DNA of 64,000 nt from positions 620,001 to 684,000 of the forward strand of contig NC_014100.1 in NCBI RefSeq assembly GCF_000092285.1. The letters run 5' to 3'. The stretch is from Caulobacter segnis ATCC 21756 (GTDB lineage Bacteria; Pseudomonadota; Alphaproteobacteria; Caulobacterales; Caulobacteraceae). Below, piece after piece: positions 42,757 through 50,893 of the stretch (the first letter of the stretch is position 1; each line of letters opens with the position of its first letter). The notes beneath the pieces were generated by a model, which saw nothing but the letters and a program-made list of their open reading frames with translations, had not been told where the DNA came from and did no database searches. The position numbers were made by a program, and so were the translations under genes.

Positions 42757-42788
42757 CGGGGGCTTTGTGATCCCCGTTCCCTTTTTTC
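42757..42788 (+). terminator. Candidate terminator after the quinone oxidoreductase
   Basis: CGGGG and CCCCG pair around a 10-base loop and are followed by TTCCCTTTTTTCC. The stem is short, so confidence is moderate. Confidence 0.5.
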
Positions 42789-42818
42789 CAGAACCGCATT
42801 ATAGCGTTTACAACATCC

Positions 42819-42840
42819 CGCCCGGCCGAAAGGCCGGGCG
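42819..42840 (+). promoter_or_regulatory. Stem-loop in the trcR leader
   Basis: CGCCCGGCC and GGCCGGGCG pair perfectly around a GAAA tetraloop (42828-42831). It lies about 12 bp before the TGGAGGACC ribosome-binding region of the DUF1013 gene. No T run follows, so it is more likely a leader structure than a terminator. Confidence 0.5.
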
Positions 42841-42861
42841 CCGTCATTTCTGGAGGACCGC

Positions 42862-43575
42862 ATGTCCGACATCCTGATGCCCAAGGCGACCGCCGTCTGG
42901 TTGGTGGACAACACCTCGCTCAGCTTCGAGCAGATCGCCGATTTCTGCGGTTTGCACCCGCTGGAAGTGCGCGGCATCGCCGACGGTGAAGTGGCGCGCG
43001 ACATCCGCGGCGCCGACCCGATCGGCAACGGCCAGCTGACCCGCGAGGAGCTGGACCGCGCCCAGGCCAATCCGGACTACCGGATGAAGGCCCAGGTCAG
43101 CCGCCACGCCGAACTGCTGAAGCCGCAGAAGAAGGCCCCGCGCTACACTCCGGTGTCGCGTCGTCAGGACCGCCCGGACGCCATCGCCTGGTTCCTGCGC
43201 CACCACCCGGAAGTGACCGACGCCCAGATCTCCAAGATCCTCGGCACCACCAAGGCCACCATCGAGCAGGTCCGCGCCCGCACGCACTGGAACGCCGCCA
43301 ACATCAAGCCGGTCGACCCGGTGACCCTGGGCCTCGTCGGCCAGCTGGAGCTGGACGCGCTGGTCAAGAAGGCGGCCGAGAAGAAGGCCAAGGACGACCT
43401 GAAGAAGGGCATCCTGCCGGAAGACCCGACCCTGCGCCCCGCCTCGGAAGCCGGCCAGTTCGAGCCCGAGGTCGAGGAAGAGGAAGAAGACTTCCGAGCC
43501 AAGCGCGGCGAGATCAAGGCTGAGGACGTGTTCGGCCAGTCGACGGCCTACGTCGACGAGGAAGACGAAGACTAG
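42862..43575 (+). CDS. trcR: TrcR-type cell-cycle transcriptional regulator (DUF1013)
   Basis: A 237-residue DUF1013 protein. The N-terminal half has two helix-turn-helix-like stretches: LSFEQIADFCGLHPLEVRGI near 20-40 and VTDAQISKILGTTKATIEQV near 119-138. A Lys-rich linker and a strongly acidic tail (EVEEEEEDF, VDEEDED) follow. Members associate with RNA polymerase and affect cell-cycle transcription in alphaproteobacteria. TGGAGGA lies 6-7 bases before the ATG. A strong terminator follows the gene. Confidence 0.88.
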   Translation: MSDILMPKATAVWLVDNTSLSFEQIADFCGLHPLEVRGIADGEVARDIRGADPIGNGQLTREELDRAQANPDYRMKAQVSRHAELLKPQKKAPRYTPVSRRQDRPDAIAWFLRHHPEVTDAQISKILGTTKATIEQVRARTHWNAANIKPVDPVTLGLVGQLELDALVKKAAEKKAKDDLKKGILPEDPTLRPASEAGQFEPEVEEEEEDFRAKRGEIKAEDVFGQSTAYVDEEDED

Positions 43576-43633
43576 GACCGGCCCGGTCCCTCTCCCGGCT
43601 CGAGCCCGGGGGGAGGTCGCGGCCGAAAAACAA

Positions 43634-43671
43634 AGGCCCCGCTCCTTGCCGGAGCGGGGCCTCTCGTTTTT
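43634..43671 (+). terminator. Strong terminator after trcR
   Basis: AGGCCCCGCTCC pairs over 12 bp with GGAGCGGGGCCT around a 5-base loop, followed by CTCGTTTTTC. On the minus strand the stem is followed by TTTGTTTTTC, so it may also serve the leftward YdcH gene. Confidence 0.92.
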
Positions 43672-43691
43672 CGGCTGCCAACTAGCAGCTA

Positions 43692-43862
43692 GTGCATTCG
43701 CGCCCTAAGGCCCTCGATCTCTTCCTTCAGCCGAAGCTTCTGCCGCTTCAGCTCTCGGAGCATCGTTCCATCGCAAGCGGGTCGACTGGTCTCCTCCTGG
43801 ATCTTGCGCTCGAGGTTCTCGTGACGGGACCCAAGCTCGCGGATACGGGATTCGATGGCCAT
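43692..43862 (-). CDS. YdcH/DUF465 small coiled-coil protein
   Basis: A 56-residue helical protein: RIRELGSRHENLERKIQEE, then MLRELKRQKLRLKEEIEGLR. This is the two-helix DUF465 layout (H-x2-L spacing, then LKxxKLxLKDEI). Function is unknown. The start at 43862 puts GGAG about 10 bases upstream. A second DUF465 gene lies at 45136, so the ubiX/DUF2390 pair is bracketed by two relatives. Confidence 0.82.
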
Positions 43863-43991
43863 GGCTCTCGGCTCCTTGCTGTTGGAGAGGAAAGTGAACA
43901 CCCGCTGCGCGACGCTGTCAGATCACATATGATTGCAATCGGCGGCGCTTGACGGGCCCGTTTTTGCTCCCATGACGGACGAACATTCACC

Positions 43992-44609
43992 ATGACCGAC
44001 GTTTCAAAGACCGTTGATCGGCAAAGGTTGGCGGTCGGGATCACGGGCGCCTCGGGTGTGGTCTACGGCCTGCGGACGCTGGATGCGCTGCGCGAGCTGG
44101 GCGTCGAGAGCCACCTGGTGTTGTCTAAATCCGCGGCGTTGACGCTCGCCCAGGAGGCAGGGCTGACCGTCTCCGAGGTCAACGCCAAGGCCGACGTCGT
44201 GCATCGCGCCGCCGATGTCGGGGCCTCGATCGCCTCTGGCTCGTTCCGCACGCTGGGGATGATCATCGCGCCGTGCTCGGTGCGCACGATGAGCGAGATC
44301 GCCACGGGCGTAACGTCTTCGCTGCTGACCCGCGCCGCCGACGTGACGCTGAAGGAGCGCCGGACGCTCGTCCTGATGATCCGCGAGACGCCGCTGCACC
44401 TGGGCCATTTGCGCACCATGACCAAGCTGGCCGAGATGGGCGCGGTGATCGCCCCGCCGCTGCCGGCCTTCTACGCCAAGCCCGCCTCGATCGCCGAGAT
44501 GGTCGATCAGTCGGTCGGCCGCGCGCTGGACCTCTTCGATCTCTCCTGGCGGCCGGTGAAGCGCTGGGGCGAGGACCTGGAGACCATCACCGGCAAGGGT
44601 GAGGGTTAA
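43992..44609 (+). CDS. ubiX: UbiX flavin prenyltransferase
   Basis: A 205-residue flavoprotein that prenylates FMN to make the cofactor for UbiD-type decarboxylases in ubiquinone synthesis. Family motifs are VGITGASGVVYGLRTLDAL at residues 15-33, the APCSVRTMSEIATG loop near 94-107 and VLMIRETPLHLGHLRTM near 128-144. No ubiD is in the window. A possible Caulobacter-type promoter (TTGACGG at 43949-43955) lies upstream. The next gene follows after 5 bp. Confidence 0.95.
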   Translation: MTDVSKTVDRQRLAVGITGASGVVYGLRTLDALRELGVESHLVLSKSAALTLAQEAGLTVSEVNAKADVVHRAADVGASIASGSFRTLGMIIAPCSVRTMSEIATGVTSSLLTRAADVTLKERRTLVLMIRETPLHLGHLRTMTKLAEMGAVIAPPLPAFYAKPASIAEMVDQSVGRALDLFDLSWRPVKRWGEDLETITGKGEG

Positions 44610-44614
44610 CGGCG

Positions 44615-45076
44615 ATGCGCATCTGGGACTGGGCCTTGGACGTCTATGCGCGACAACCTGTCGCGGAGGCGTGCCTGAACCTGCAGGACGGCCACGGACA
44701 GAACGTCCCTTACCTGCTTTGGGCCGCCTGGGCGGCGGGCGAGGGACGCTCGGCGGACCTGAAAGAGGCCGCGCGGCTGATGCGCGCCTGGGACGCCGAG
44801 GTCGGCGCGCCCCTGCGTGGCGTGCGGCGGGCCTTGAAGCCACCGCGTCCGCCGGTCGACGAGGGCGCCAAGGAGGCGCTGCGCGACGCGGTCAAGGCCG
44901 TGGAGCTGCAGGGCGAACGGGTGCTGCTGGAGAGTCTGGAGGCCATGACGGGGCCCGCCGGCGCGCCGGCCTCCCTTATCGAGGGGCTCGTGGCCGCCGC
45001 CGAGGCGTCCGGCGACCCCCCTCGTCGGGCCGCTCTCGAGCGTCTCGCCAAGGCCCTTGAAAATCAGTCCGGCTAA
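44615..45076 (+). CDS. DUF2390 / TIGR02444 family protein
   Basis: A 153-residue helical protein: MRIWDWALDVYARQPVAEAC and then LQDGHGQNVPYLLWAAWAA, the diagnostic opening of the TIGR02444 group, followed by a helical body (MRAWDAEVGAPLRGVRRALK). The function is unknown. It starts 5 bp after ubiX and is almost certainly in the same operon. Confidence 0.85.
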   Translation: MRIWDWALDVYARQPVAEACLNLQDGHGQNVPYLLWAAWAAGEGRSADLKEAARLMRAWDAEVGAPLRGVRRALKPPRPPVDEGAKEALRDAVKAVELQGERVLLESLEAMTGPAGAPASLIEGLVAAAEASGDPPRRAALERLAKALENQSG

Positions 45077-45135
45077 GCGCCTTTACCGGTCGTCAGCCTT
45101 TCCCATCTATCTCTCCAACGGGCCCATCTGAGATC

Positions 45136-45363
45136 ATGTCCATGAACGACGACGATCCGTCGGACGACACCGACATCGCGATCGAACGCCGCCTCGCCGA
45201 ACTGCGCGAGGAGCACAAGGATCTCGACGACGCCATCCAGGCTTTGGAAGAGCGCTACCAGCCCGACATGCTGCAGATCGCGCGCCTGAAGAAGAAGAAG
45301 CTGGTTCTGAAGGACGAGATCATCCGCCTGGAAGATCTGCTGACGCCGGACATCATCGCTTAG
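45136..45363 (+). CDS. YdcH/DUF465 small coiled-coil protein
   Basis: A 75-residue protein with an acidic start (MNDDDPSDDTDIAIERRLAE) and the DUF465 two-helix core: ELREEHKDLDDAIQALEERY followed by IARLKKKKLVLKDEIIRLED. It is a more typical family member than the one at 43692. Function is unknown. An alternative ATG is two codons downstream. It follows the ubiX operon on the same strand after 59 bp. Confidence 0.88.
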   Translation: MSMNDDDPSDDTDIAIERRLAELREEHKDLDDAIQALEERYQPDMLQIARLKKKKLVLKDEIIRLEDLLTPDIIA

Positions 45364-45507
45364 CCCGACACCGAGCTTTCCGGCGATGGCCGGGCCCCGA
45401 GCCGTCGTGGGCGTCTTGGGCGGTCGCGCTAGAGCGCCCGTCGAACATCCTCCGTTCGCGCATCCGATCTGGACCCGGCGTCCGCCGAGCGGACCGCATG
45501 AGAAGGC

Positions 45508-45873
45508 CTAATGGCCCTGACCCTGCGCGGCCTCCATCGCGCGGACCATATCCAGCAACCGTCCAGGCGTGATCGGCTTTTCCAGGCGGGCGTCGGCGTG
45601 CTGGTCGGCGCGCAGCAGGTGCGTGTCTACGCCGGACGCCATCAGGGTCGCGGTTTGGGGACAGGTCCGGCGCACGGCGCTGATCAGATCGCCGCCGCTC
45701 ATGCGCGGCATCGAGTGGTCGGTGATGACGAGATCGGGCGCGAATCCGGCCAGCGCCTCGAAGGCCTCTTGGCCGTCATGGCACAGCAAGACCTCGAACC
45801 CAGCCTCGGTCAGGGTGATCTCGTAGATCATCGACAGGACGGGATCGTCCTCGGCGATCAGAATTTTCTGCAT
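45508..45873 (-). CDS. Single-domain response regulator (CheY-like)
   Basis: A 121-residue stand-alone receiver. The acidic pair is Asp9/Asp10 (ILIAEDDPVL), the phospho-acceptor is Asp52 (LVITDHSMPRMSG), the Thr/Ser position is Ser80 (TLMASG, shifted to Ala79-Ser80) and the conserved Lys is Lys99 (EKPITP). There is no output domain, so it should act by protein contact. It lies next to the diguanylate cyclase on the same strand, 123 bp downstream. Confidence 0.9.
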   Translation of the reverse strand: MQKILIAEDDPVLSMIYEITLTEAGFEVLLCHDGQEAFEALAGFAPDLVITDHSMPRMSGGDLISAVRRTCPQTATLMASGVDTHLLRADQHADARLEKPITPGRLLDMVRAMEAAQGQGH

Positions 45874-45996
45874 CCGTCCCGCGCCGCCATGCTTAACAGA
45901 ACCTGAAAAGCATAGACTGCGAACGAGACGCGGTCGCCGCGCGATAAGGTCGCACGATCTTCGGTTGTCCGCGCCTTTCGTGGTCCAAAAAGGCGC

Positions 45997-46713
45997 TTAA
46001 GCCACGGCTTTGCGCTTGCGCATGAACATGGCCGCGTCGGCCTCGGCGAGCGCGGCCTCCGGGTCGGCGCCGGGCTCGATCTCGCGCACGCCGTAGGAGA
46101 TATGCAGCGGCGCGGACCACTCGCCGAACTCAACAGGCGCGCCCATCACCGCGTCGGCCAAGGCGCGGGCCTTGGTGAGGGCGGTCTCCCGGTCGGCCTG
46201 GGCCAGGAGCACGGCGAACTCGTCTCCGCCCATGCGGCCGACGATGTCGCTTTCACGGACGTTGTTCTGAAGGCGCTTGGCCACGGCCTTCAGCGCCTGA
46301 TCGCCGGCGGCGTGGCCGAAGCGGTCGTTGACCCACTTGAAGCCGTCCAGATCGAAGAACACCACGCTGGCCGGCGAGCCGTAGCGCTGGGCGAAGGCGG
46401 CGACCCGCTTCATCTCCCGCAGGAAGGCGCGACGGTTCAGCACCGGGGTCAGGGCGTCCATGTCCGCCAGGTTCTGCGCCTCGTTCAGCCGCAGCTTCAG
46501 CGCCGAGACCTCGTTCCGGAGGTCCTCGATCTCGGTCATCAGCGTCTGGAGGGCCTCGATCACCTTGGGCGTCAGATCGACCTCGGTCAGGCCCAGGAAC
46601 GCGGCGCTGTCGGGTGCGGAGACCTCGCGGACCGCGACCTGGGCGCCCGCCCGCACCAGGGCGCGCTTGCGGATGGCGGCGAAGGGCTCGGTGCGGGCGC
46701 CGGTGATCTTCAT
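45997..46713 (-). CDS. dgcA: DgcA-like soluble diguanylate cyclase
   Basis: A 238-residue protein with no membrane segment. A coiled coil (about 53-82) leads to the GGDEF domain (85-235): MDALTPVLNRRAF, FFDLDGFKWVND, and the active-site loop GRMGGDEFAV at 159-168. An RESD inhibitory site lies at 153-156, five residues before GGDEF, so product inhibition is expected. This matches C. crescentus DgcA in layout and I-site. It makes cyclic di-GMP, which controls the surface and cell-cycle programme. The ATG at 46713 follows AGGG closely. Confidence 0.85.
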   Translation of the reverse strand: MKITGARTEPFAAIRKRALVRAGAQVAVREVSAPDSAAFLGLTEVDLTPKVIEALQTLMTEIEDLRNEVSALKLRLNEAQNLADMDALTPVLNRRAFLREMKRVAAFAQRYGSPASVVFFDLDGFKWVNDRFGHAAGDQALKAVAKRLQNNVRESDIVGRMGGDEFAVLLAQADRETALTKARALADAVMGAPVEFGEWSAPLHISYGVREIEPGADPEAALAEADAAMFMRKRKAVA

Positions 46714-46905
46714 GACCCTACGCGAATCGAAATGGCACAGCTTGAATATGGTTAACGGTAACCGCGTCGGGCGCAATCGCGGCGGGGAGATGTCGCGGGC
46801 GCGTGGCTTTCCACGCTCTTGTTTCGGGCGTTTGGTGACGTTTTAGGCTTGCGCGGAAGGGCCGGACGCGCATACGGGGCGGCTTTCATCAACGGGATGA
46901 CGCCG

Positions 46906-47397
46906 ATGTCTTCGACCACCCCGCCTGTCGCCATCATCATGGGCAGCCGTTCGGACTGGCCGACCATGAAGGGCGCCGCCGATGCGCTCGACAGCCTGGG
47001 CGTCGCCTGGGAGGCCAAGGTGGTCTCGGCCCACCGCACGCCCCAGCGCCTGTTCGACTTCGCCACGGGTGCGGAGAAGGCCGGCTACAAGGTGATCATC
47101 GCCGGCGCCGGCGGCGCGGCGCACCTGCCGGGCATGGCCGCCTCGATGACCAATCTCCCGGTCCTCGGCGTGCCGGTGCAGTCCAAGGCGCTGTCGGGCC
47201 TCGATTCGCTGCTCTCGATCGTTCAGATGCCCGGCGGGATCCCCGTGGCCACCCTGGCCATCGGCGAGGCGGGCGCCAAGAACGCCGGCCTGCTGGCCGC
47301 CCAGATCCTGGCCCTGTCGGACGCGGCCCTGGCCCAGCGCCTGGCGGCCTTCCGCGCCGCCCAGACCGACAGCGTCGCCGAAAGCGTCGAGGACTGA
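46906..47397 (+). CDS. purE: N5-carboxyaminoimidazole ribonucleotide mutase
   Basis: A 163-residue class I Pur[21 protein letters not shown] at the N-terminus, [13 protein letters not shown] near residue 42, and the [20 protein letters not shown] loop are the substrate-binding motifs. It converts N5-CAIR to CAIR in purine synthesis together with PurK, whose gene begins 7 bp downstream. The ATG at 46906 is preferred; another lies three codons upstream. Confidence 0.96.
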   Translation: MSSTTPPVAIIMGSRSDWPTMKGAADALDSLGVAWEAKVVSAHRTPQRLFDFATGAEKAGYKVIIAGAGGAAHLPGMAASMTNLPVLGVPVQSKALSGLDSLLSIVQMPGGIPVATLAIGEAGAKNAGLLAAQILALSDAALAQRLAAFRAAQTDSVAESVED

Positions 47398-47404
47398 GAG
47401 ACAG

Positions 47405-48490
47405 ATGGCTGAGTTTCCCCTGGTCCCCGGTTCGACCATCGGCATCCTGGGCGGCGGACAACTGGGCCGCATGCTGGCCTTGGCCGCCGCGCGCCTCGGC
47501 TTCGACGTGGTGATCCAGGACCCTGAAGAGGCGTCCCCCGCAGGCCGCGTCGCCGCTCGCCAGATCGTTGCGACCTATGACGACCGCTGGGCCCTGAAGC
47601 GTCTGGCCGAGGCATGCGACGTCGTCACCTACGAGTTCGAGAACGTTCCCGCCGGCACCGTGGCCGAGCTGGCCGCCTTAGGCGCGGTCGTCTCGCCGGG
47701 CGCCAAGGCCCTGGCCGCCGCCCAGGACCGCGTGGCCGAGAAGAGCTTTCTGGCCGAGATCGGCGTGCCGACCGTGGCCTTCGCGCCTGTCCACGACAGC
47801 GAGAGCCTCGCCGAGGCGGTGGCCCGCATCGGCGCGCCGTCGCTGCTGAAGACCCGTCGCGAGGGCTATGACGGCAAGGGCCAGGCCTGGATCCAGAGGG
47901 CCGGCGAGGCCGAGGCCGCCTTCGACCGCATCGGCCGCCAGGCCGCGATCCTGGAAGCGCCCGCCGACTTCGGTCGCGAGTTGTCGGTCATCGCCGCGCG
48001 CGGCCGCGACGGCGAGATCGCCTGCTATCCGGTCAGCGAGAACCATCACGAAGGCGGCGTCCTGCGCCGCACCGTCGCCCCGGCCAAGATCACCCCGGCG
48101 ACGCGCGACCAGGCCGAGGCCATCGCCGCCAAGATCCTGACCGCGCTCGACTATGTCGGCGTGATCGGAGTGGAGCTGTTCGAGCTGGCGGGCGGCAAGC
48201 TGCTGGTCAACGAGTTCGCCCCGCGCGTCCACAATACCGGCCACTGGACCCAGGACGGCTGCGAGGTCGACCAGTTCGAGCAGCATATCCGCGCCGTCGC
48301 CGGCTGGCCGCTGGGGCCCACCCAGCCGCACCATCACGTCGAGATGACCAACCTGCTGGGCGCCGATGTCGACGCCTGGAGGAAGTTGGCCGCCGAGCCG
48401 GAGACCCGCGTCCACCTCTACGGCAAGGGCGAGGCTCGCTCCGGCCGCAAGATGGGCCACGTCAATCGACTGCGGCCGCTGCGGGACTGA
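47405..48490 (+). CDS. purK: N5-carboxyaminoimidazole ribonucleotide synthase
   Basis: A 361-residue ATP-grasp enzyme: GSTIGILGGGQLGRMLALAA at the start, the DVVTYEFENVP loop near 75, the ATP lid SLLKTRREGYDGKGQAW near 147-163, and VNEFAPRVHNTGHWT near 268-282. It carboxylates AIR with bicarbonate and ATP. It forms the purEK operon. The last 29 bp overlap the convergent acyltransferase gene. Confidence 0.96.
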   Translation: MAEFPLVPGSTIGILGGGQLGRMLALAAARLGFDVVIQDPEEASPAGRVAARQIVATYDDRWALKRLAEACDVVTYEFENVPAGTVAELAALGAVVSPGAKALAAAQDRVAEKSFLAEIGVPTVAFAPVHDSESLAEAVARIGAPSLLKTRREGYDGKGQAWIQRAGEAEAAFDRIGRQAAILEAPADFGRELSVIAARGRDGEIACYPVSENHHEGGVLRRTVAPAKITPATRDQAEAIAAKILTALDYVGVIGVELFELAGGKLLVNEFAPRVHNTGHWTQDGCEVDQFEQHIRAVAGWPLGPTQPHHHVEMTNLLGADVDAWRKLAAEPETRVHLYGKGEARSGRKMGHVNRLRPLRD

Positions 48491-49451
48491 GGATCGGCTT
48501 GGCCGGGGCGCGCGGCAGTCGCGCCTTGAGCCGCAGCGCCGGCTTCTCGACCAGAAGCCAGGACGCCAGGGCGAAGGGCAGGGTCAGGGCCAGCGACTTC
48601 GCCAGGCTCAGCTGGCTCCGTTCGGCCAGCATCTGCTGTAGCGGGAAGCTGTAGATGTAGAGCCCGTAGGACAGGTCGACGGGCAGGCGCGGCGTGTCCA
48701 CCGCCCCCAGGCGCAGCACGATCAGCGGCAGGCCCAGAAACCACACGGGCGTCGCCAGCAGGATCACGGCGGCGCCGGCCAGCCAGAGCGGCGGCTGTCG
48801 CCCGCTGGCCTTCAGGGCCGCGCCGCTCAGGAACAGGAACCCGTTGACCCCGGCCAGATAGGCGATGCGGAAGAGGTCGTCGCGAGCGTCGAGGCCGGCG
48901 ACGTGGACCACGGTCGAGCCCGCCGCCGCCACGAGCGCCAGGACCGTCAGAGTCCTCGGCGTCGCCTGGCGGGCCGCTCCGAGCGCCGCCAGCGCCAGAT
49001 AGGCGGTGAACTCCAGCCGCAGCGTCCACAGCGATCCGTTGACGACGCCCGCCACGGGAACGGTCAGGAACACGCCAGGCAGGTCGTAGGCGACCGCATA
49101 GAGCGTCAGGTTCTTCAGCATGTAGCCGTAGACGTCCGGATCGGCCAGGTAGGCGCTCGTGCTCAACGTCGTGCTCATGGGGCCGATGATGAAGGCGGTG
49201 ACCAGCAGCGCCGCCAGCAGGCCGGGGAAGATGCGCAGGGCGCGCTTGGCGACGAACGTCCCCACGCGCGGCGTCTGCTTCAGGCTCCCTGTCACCAGAT
49301 AGCCGCTGATCGCGAAGAAGAGACCGACGCCGAGCGCGCCGAGATCCAGGCTTGGTCCGATCATGATCGGCGGTCGCCCGTCGAGGACGCGGGCGTGGTG
49401 GGCGACCACCAGCGTCGCGGCGATCAGCCGTAGATAATCAAAACCGCCCAT
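48462..49451 (-). CDS. Acyltransferase-3 (OafA/YrhL) membrane protein
   Basis: A 329-residue integral membrane protein with about ten helices. FDYLRLIAATLVVAHHARVL at the N-terminus holds the catalytic-type His pair, and GVGLFFAISGYLVTGSL and FVAKRALRIFPGLL are conserved in the family. YGLYIYSFPLQQML is the usual late motif. It probably O-acylates a surface polysaccharide. The start at 49451 gives the shortest N-terminus consistent with family members. Its stop lies inside the end of purK. Confidence 0.88.
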   Translation of the reverse strand: MGGFDYLRLIAATLVVAHHARVLDGRPPIMIGPSLDLGALGVGLFFAISGYLVTGSLKQTPRVGTFVAKRALRIFPGLLAALLVTAFIIGPMSTTLSTSAYLADPDVYGYMLKNLTLYAVAYDLPGVFLTVPVAGVVNGSLWTLRLEFTAYLALAALGAARQATPRTLTVLALVAAAGSTVVHVAGLDARDDLFRIAYLAGVNGFLFLSGAALKASGRQPPLWLAGAAVILLATPVWFLGLPLIVLRLGAVDTPRLPVDLSYGLYIYSFPLQQMLAERSQLSLAKSLALTLPFALASWLLVEKPALRLKARLPRAPAKPILSPAAAAVD

Positions 49452-49530
49452 GATGAACTCAAGGTGGAGCCTAAGGCAGCTTAGACCGGGCGAACGCCGG
49501 TCCGGCAAGGCCTACGCAAGGGAAACGGGT

Positions 49531-50103
49531 ATGACGCTGACGATCGAAACCGAACGTCTCATTCTGCGGGCGCCGGTTCAGGCGGATTTCGACGCCGGCT
49601 GGGCGGCGTTCCACATGGATTCCGAGTGCATGCGCTATCTCGGCGGCGCGATGCCCCGGAGCATCGCCTGGCGCGCCCTGGCCCAGGTGGTCGGGATGTG
49701 GTCGCTACTGGGCTTTGGCCAGTTCTCGGCGATCGATAAGGCCACCGGCCGCTGGTTGGGCCGTGTCGGTCCCTGGCGTCCTGAAGGCTGGCCCGCGCCG
49801 GAAGTCGGCTGGCTCTTCCATCGCGAGGCCTGGGGGCGGGGCTACGCCACCGAGGCGGCGAGCGCCTGCCTGGACTTCGTCTTCGAGACGCTGGGATGGG
49901 ATTTCGTCGGCCACATGATCCATCCCGACAACCTGCCGTCTCAGGCCGTGGCTCAGCGCCTGGGCTCTCGTCTGGTCGAGATGGTCACCCTGCCGCCGCC
50001 GATGGACGCGGCCGGGCCGACTCAGATGTGGGGCCAGACCGCCTCGGACTGGCGTCAGTCGGCTTCGTCGGGCGCGTTCAGATCCTCGGCGTCGAAGGCG
50101 TAG
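49531..50103 (+). CDS. GNAT family N-acetyltransferase (RimJ/RimL type)
   Basis: A 190-residue protein. TIETERLILRAPVQADFDAG opens a RimJ/RimL-type GNAT domain, GRVGPWRPEGWPAPEVGWLF forms the central strands, and WGRGYATEAASACLDFVFE is the acetyl-CoA-binding motif. The acceptor is unknown. The ATG at 49531 follows AAGGGAAACGGGT. The final 49 bp overlap the convergent XRE-family gene on the opposite strand. Confidence 0.88.
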   Translation: MTLTIETERLILRAPVQADFDAGWAAFHMDSECMRYLGGAMPRSIAWRALAQVVGMWSLLGFGQFSAIDKATGRWLGRVGPWRPEGWPAPEVGWLFHREAWGRGYATEAASACLDFVFETLGWDFVGHMIHPDNLPSQAVAQRLGSRLVEMVTLPPPMDAAGPTQMWGQTASDWRQSASSGAFRSSASKA

Positions 50104-50294
50104 TCCAGCAGGTCGCCCGGCTTGCAGTCCAAAGCCGCGCACAGGCGCGCCAAGGTGCGGAAGCGGATGCCCTTCACCTTGCCCGAGCGAAACAGCGACA
50201 GCTGGGTCTCGCTGAGGCCGACCTCCGCCGCCAGGTCGCGCGCCTTGAGGCCCTTGGCGATGATGAGGGCGTCGAGGGTGACGCGGACGGGCAT
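50055..50294 (-). CDS. XRE-family helix-turn-helix regulator (79 aa)
   Basis: A compact DNA-binding protein: LDALIIAKGLKARDLAAEVG and LSETQLSLFRSGKVKGIRF make the Cro/CI-type helix-turn-helix, followed by LARLCAALDCKPGDLLDYA. It is the type often paired with DUF2975 membrane proteins. Its ATG overlaps the stop of the upstream DUF2975 gene (TGATG), so the two are translationally coupled. It probably regulates the divergent ABC transporter and itself through the repeats at 50826-50876. Confidence 0.9.
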   Translation of the reverse strand: MPVRVTLDALIIAKGLKARDLAAEVGLSETQLSLFRSGKVKGIRFRTLARLCAALDCKPGDLLDYAFDAEDLNAPDEAD

Positions 50295-50794
50295 CAGATC
50301 ATCTCGTCGAGTTCGGCTTGAGCGGCCAGGGCTTGGTCCATCACGCGGCCCAGCAGGAAGACCGCGCCGCCGATCATGCCCAATGTCATGCCGGCCACGT
50401 CGAAGTGCAGATAGCCGCCCTTGGTCTGGCCGACCAGCCGCATCAGGTTGGTGACCCCGAACACACTGATGAGGCCGCCCACGCCGAGGGCGATCCCGAC
50501 GCGTCTCAACGCGGGCGGCAGGGCGGCTTGAATGAGCCGACCGTTCGCCAGCTCTCCGAGCGTCTGGCCGATTGTCCAGACCGCGAACAGGTAACAGGCG
50601 ATCGGCAGGTTCCAGATCGTCGCGCCCAGCATCTGATCGGCGCGGAGGGGCTCCCGATGCACCAGCGCATAGAGCGGCGGGAAGACCCAAGCCATCGCCG
50701 CGGCCAGGGCGCCGACGCTGAGCACCATGAAGATCGCCAGCCAGCGGAACTGGCGGCACATGCGGCGGAAGGCGAGGGTTTCGGTCTGGCTCAT
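50294..50794 (-). CDS. DUF2975-like four-TM protein
   Basis: A 166-residue membrane protein with helices at about 17-40, 55-78, 97-118 and 132-152 and an amphipathic start (LAFRRMCRQFRWLAIFMVLS). Order, size and the coupled XRE gene downstream match the DUF2975/XRE pairs known in many bacteria, such as YobJ/YozG in Bacillus. Its role is unknown; a sensor that controls the regulator is the simplest idea. It is divergent from the ABC exporter genes across 99 bp. Confidence 0.75.
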   Translation of the reverse strand: MSQTETLAFRRMCRQFRWLAIFMVLSVGALAAAMAWVFPPLYALVHREPLRADQMLGATIWNLPIACYLFAVWTIGQTLGELANGRLIQAALPPALRRVGIALGVGGLISVFGVTNLMRLVGQTKGGYLHFDVAGMTLGMIGGAVFLLGRVMDQALAAQAELDEMI

Positions 50795-50825
50795 GGCGGC
50801 TCGCGCGGTTGGATCCTGTCCTTTC

Positions 50826-50876
50826 TTTAATCTTGACTTAAAGATCCGCCGTCTGCAACTTTATCTTAGACTTAAA
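50826..50876. promoter_or_regulatory. Two AT-rich operator-like repeats between XRE/DUF2975 and the ABC operon
   Basis: TTTAATCTTGACTTAAA (50826-50842) and TTTATCTTAGACTTAAA (50860-50876) share TTTA, ATCTT and GACTTAAA and are 34 bp apart. The first is also an inverted repeat, ATCTT-N6-AAGAT. The stretch stands out from the GC-rich surroundings. The second copy ends 17 bp before the ABC start codon. Confidence 0.6.
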
Positions 50877-50893
50877 TTTCGTGAGCGCCGCCC

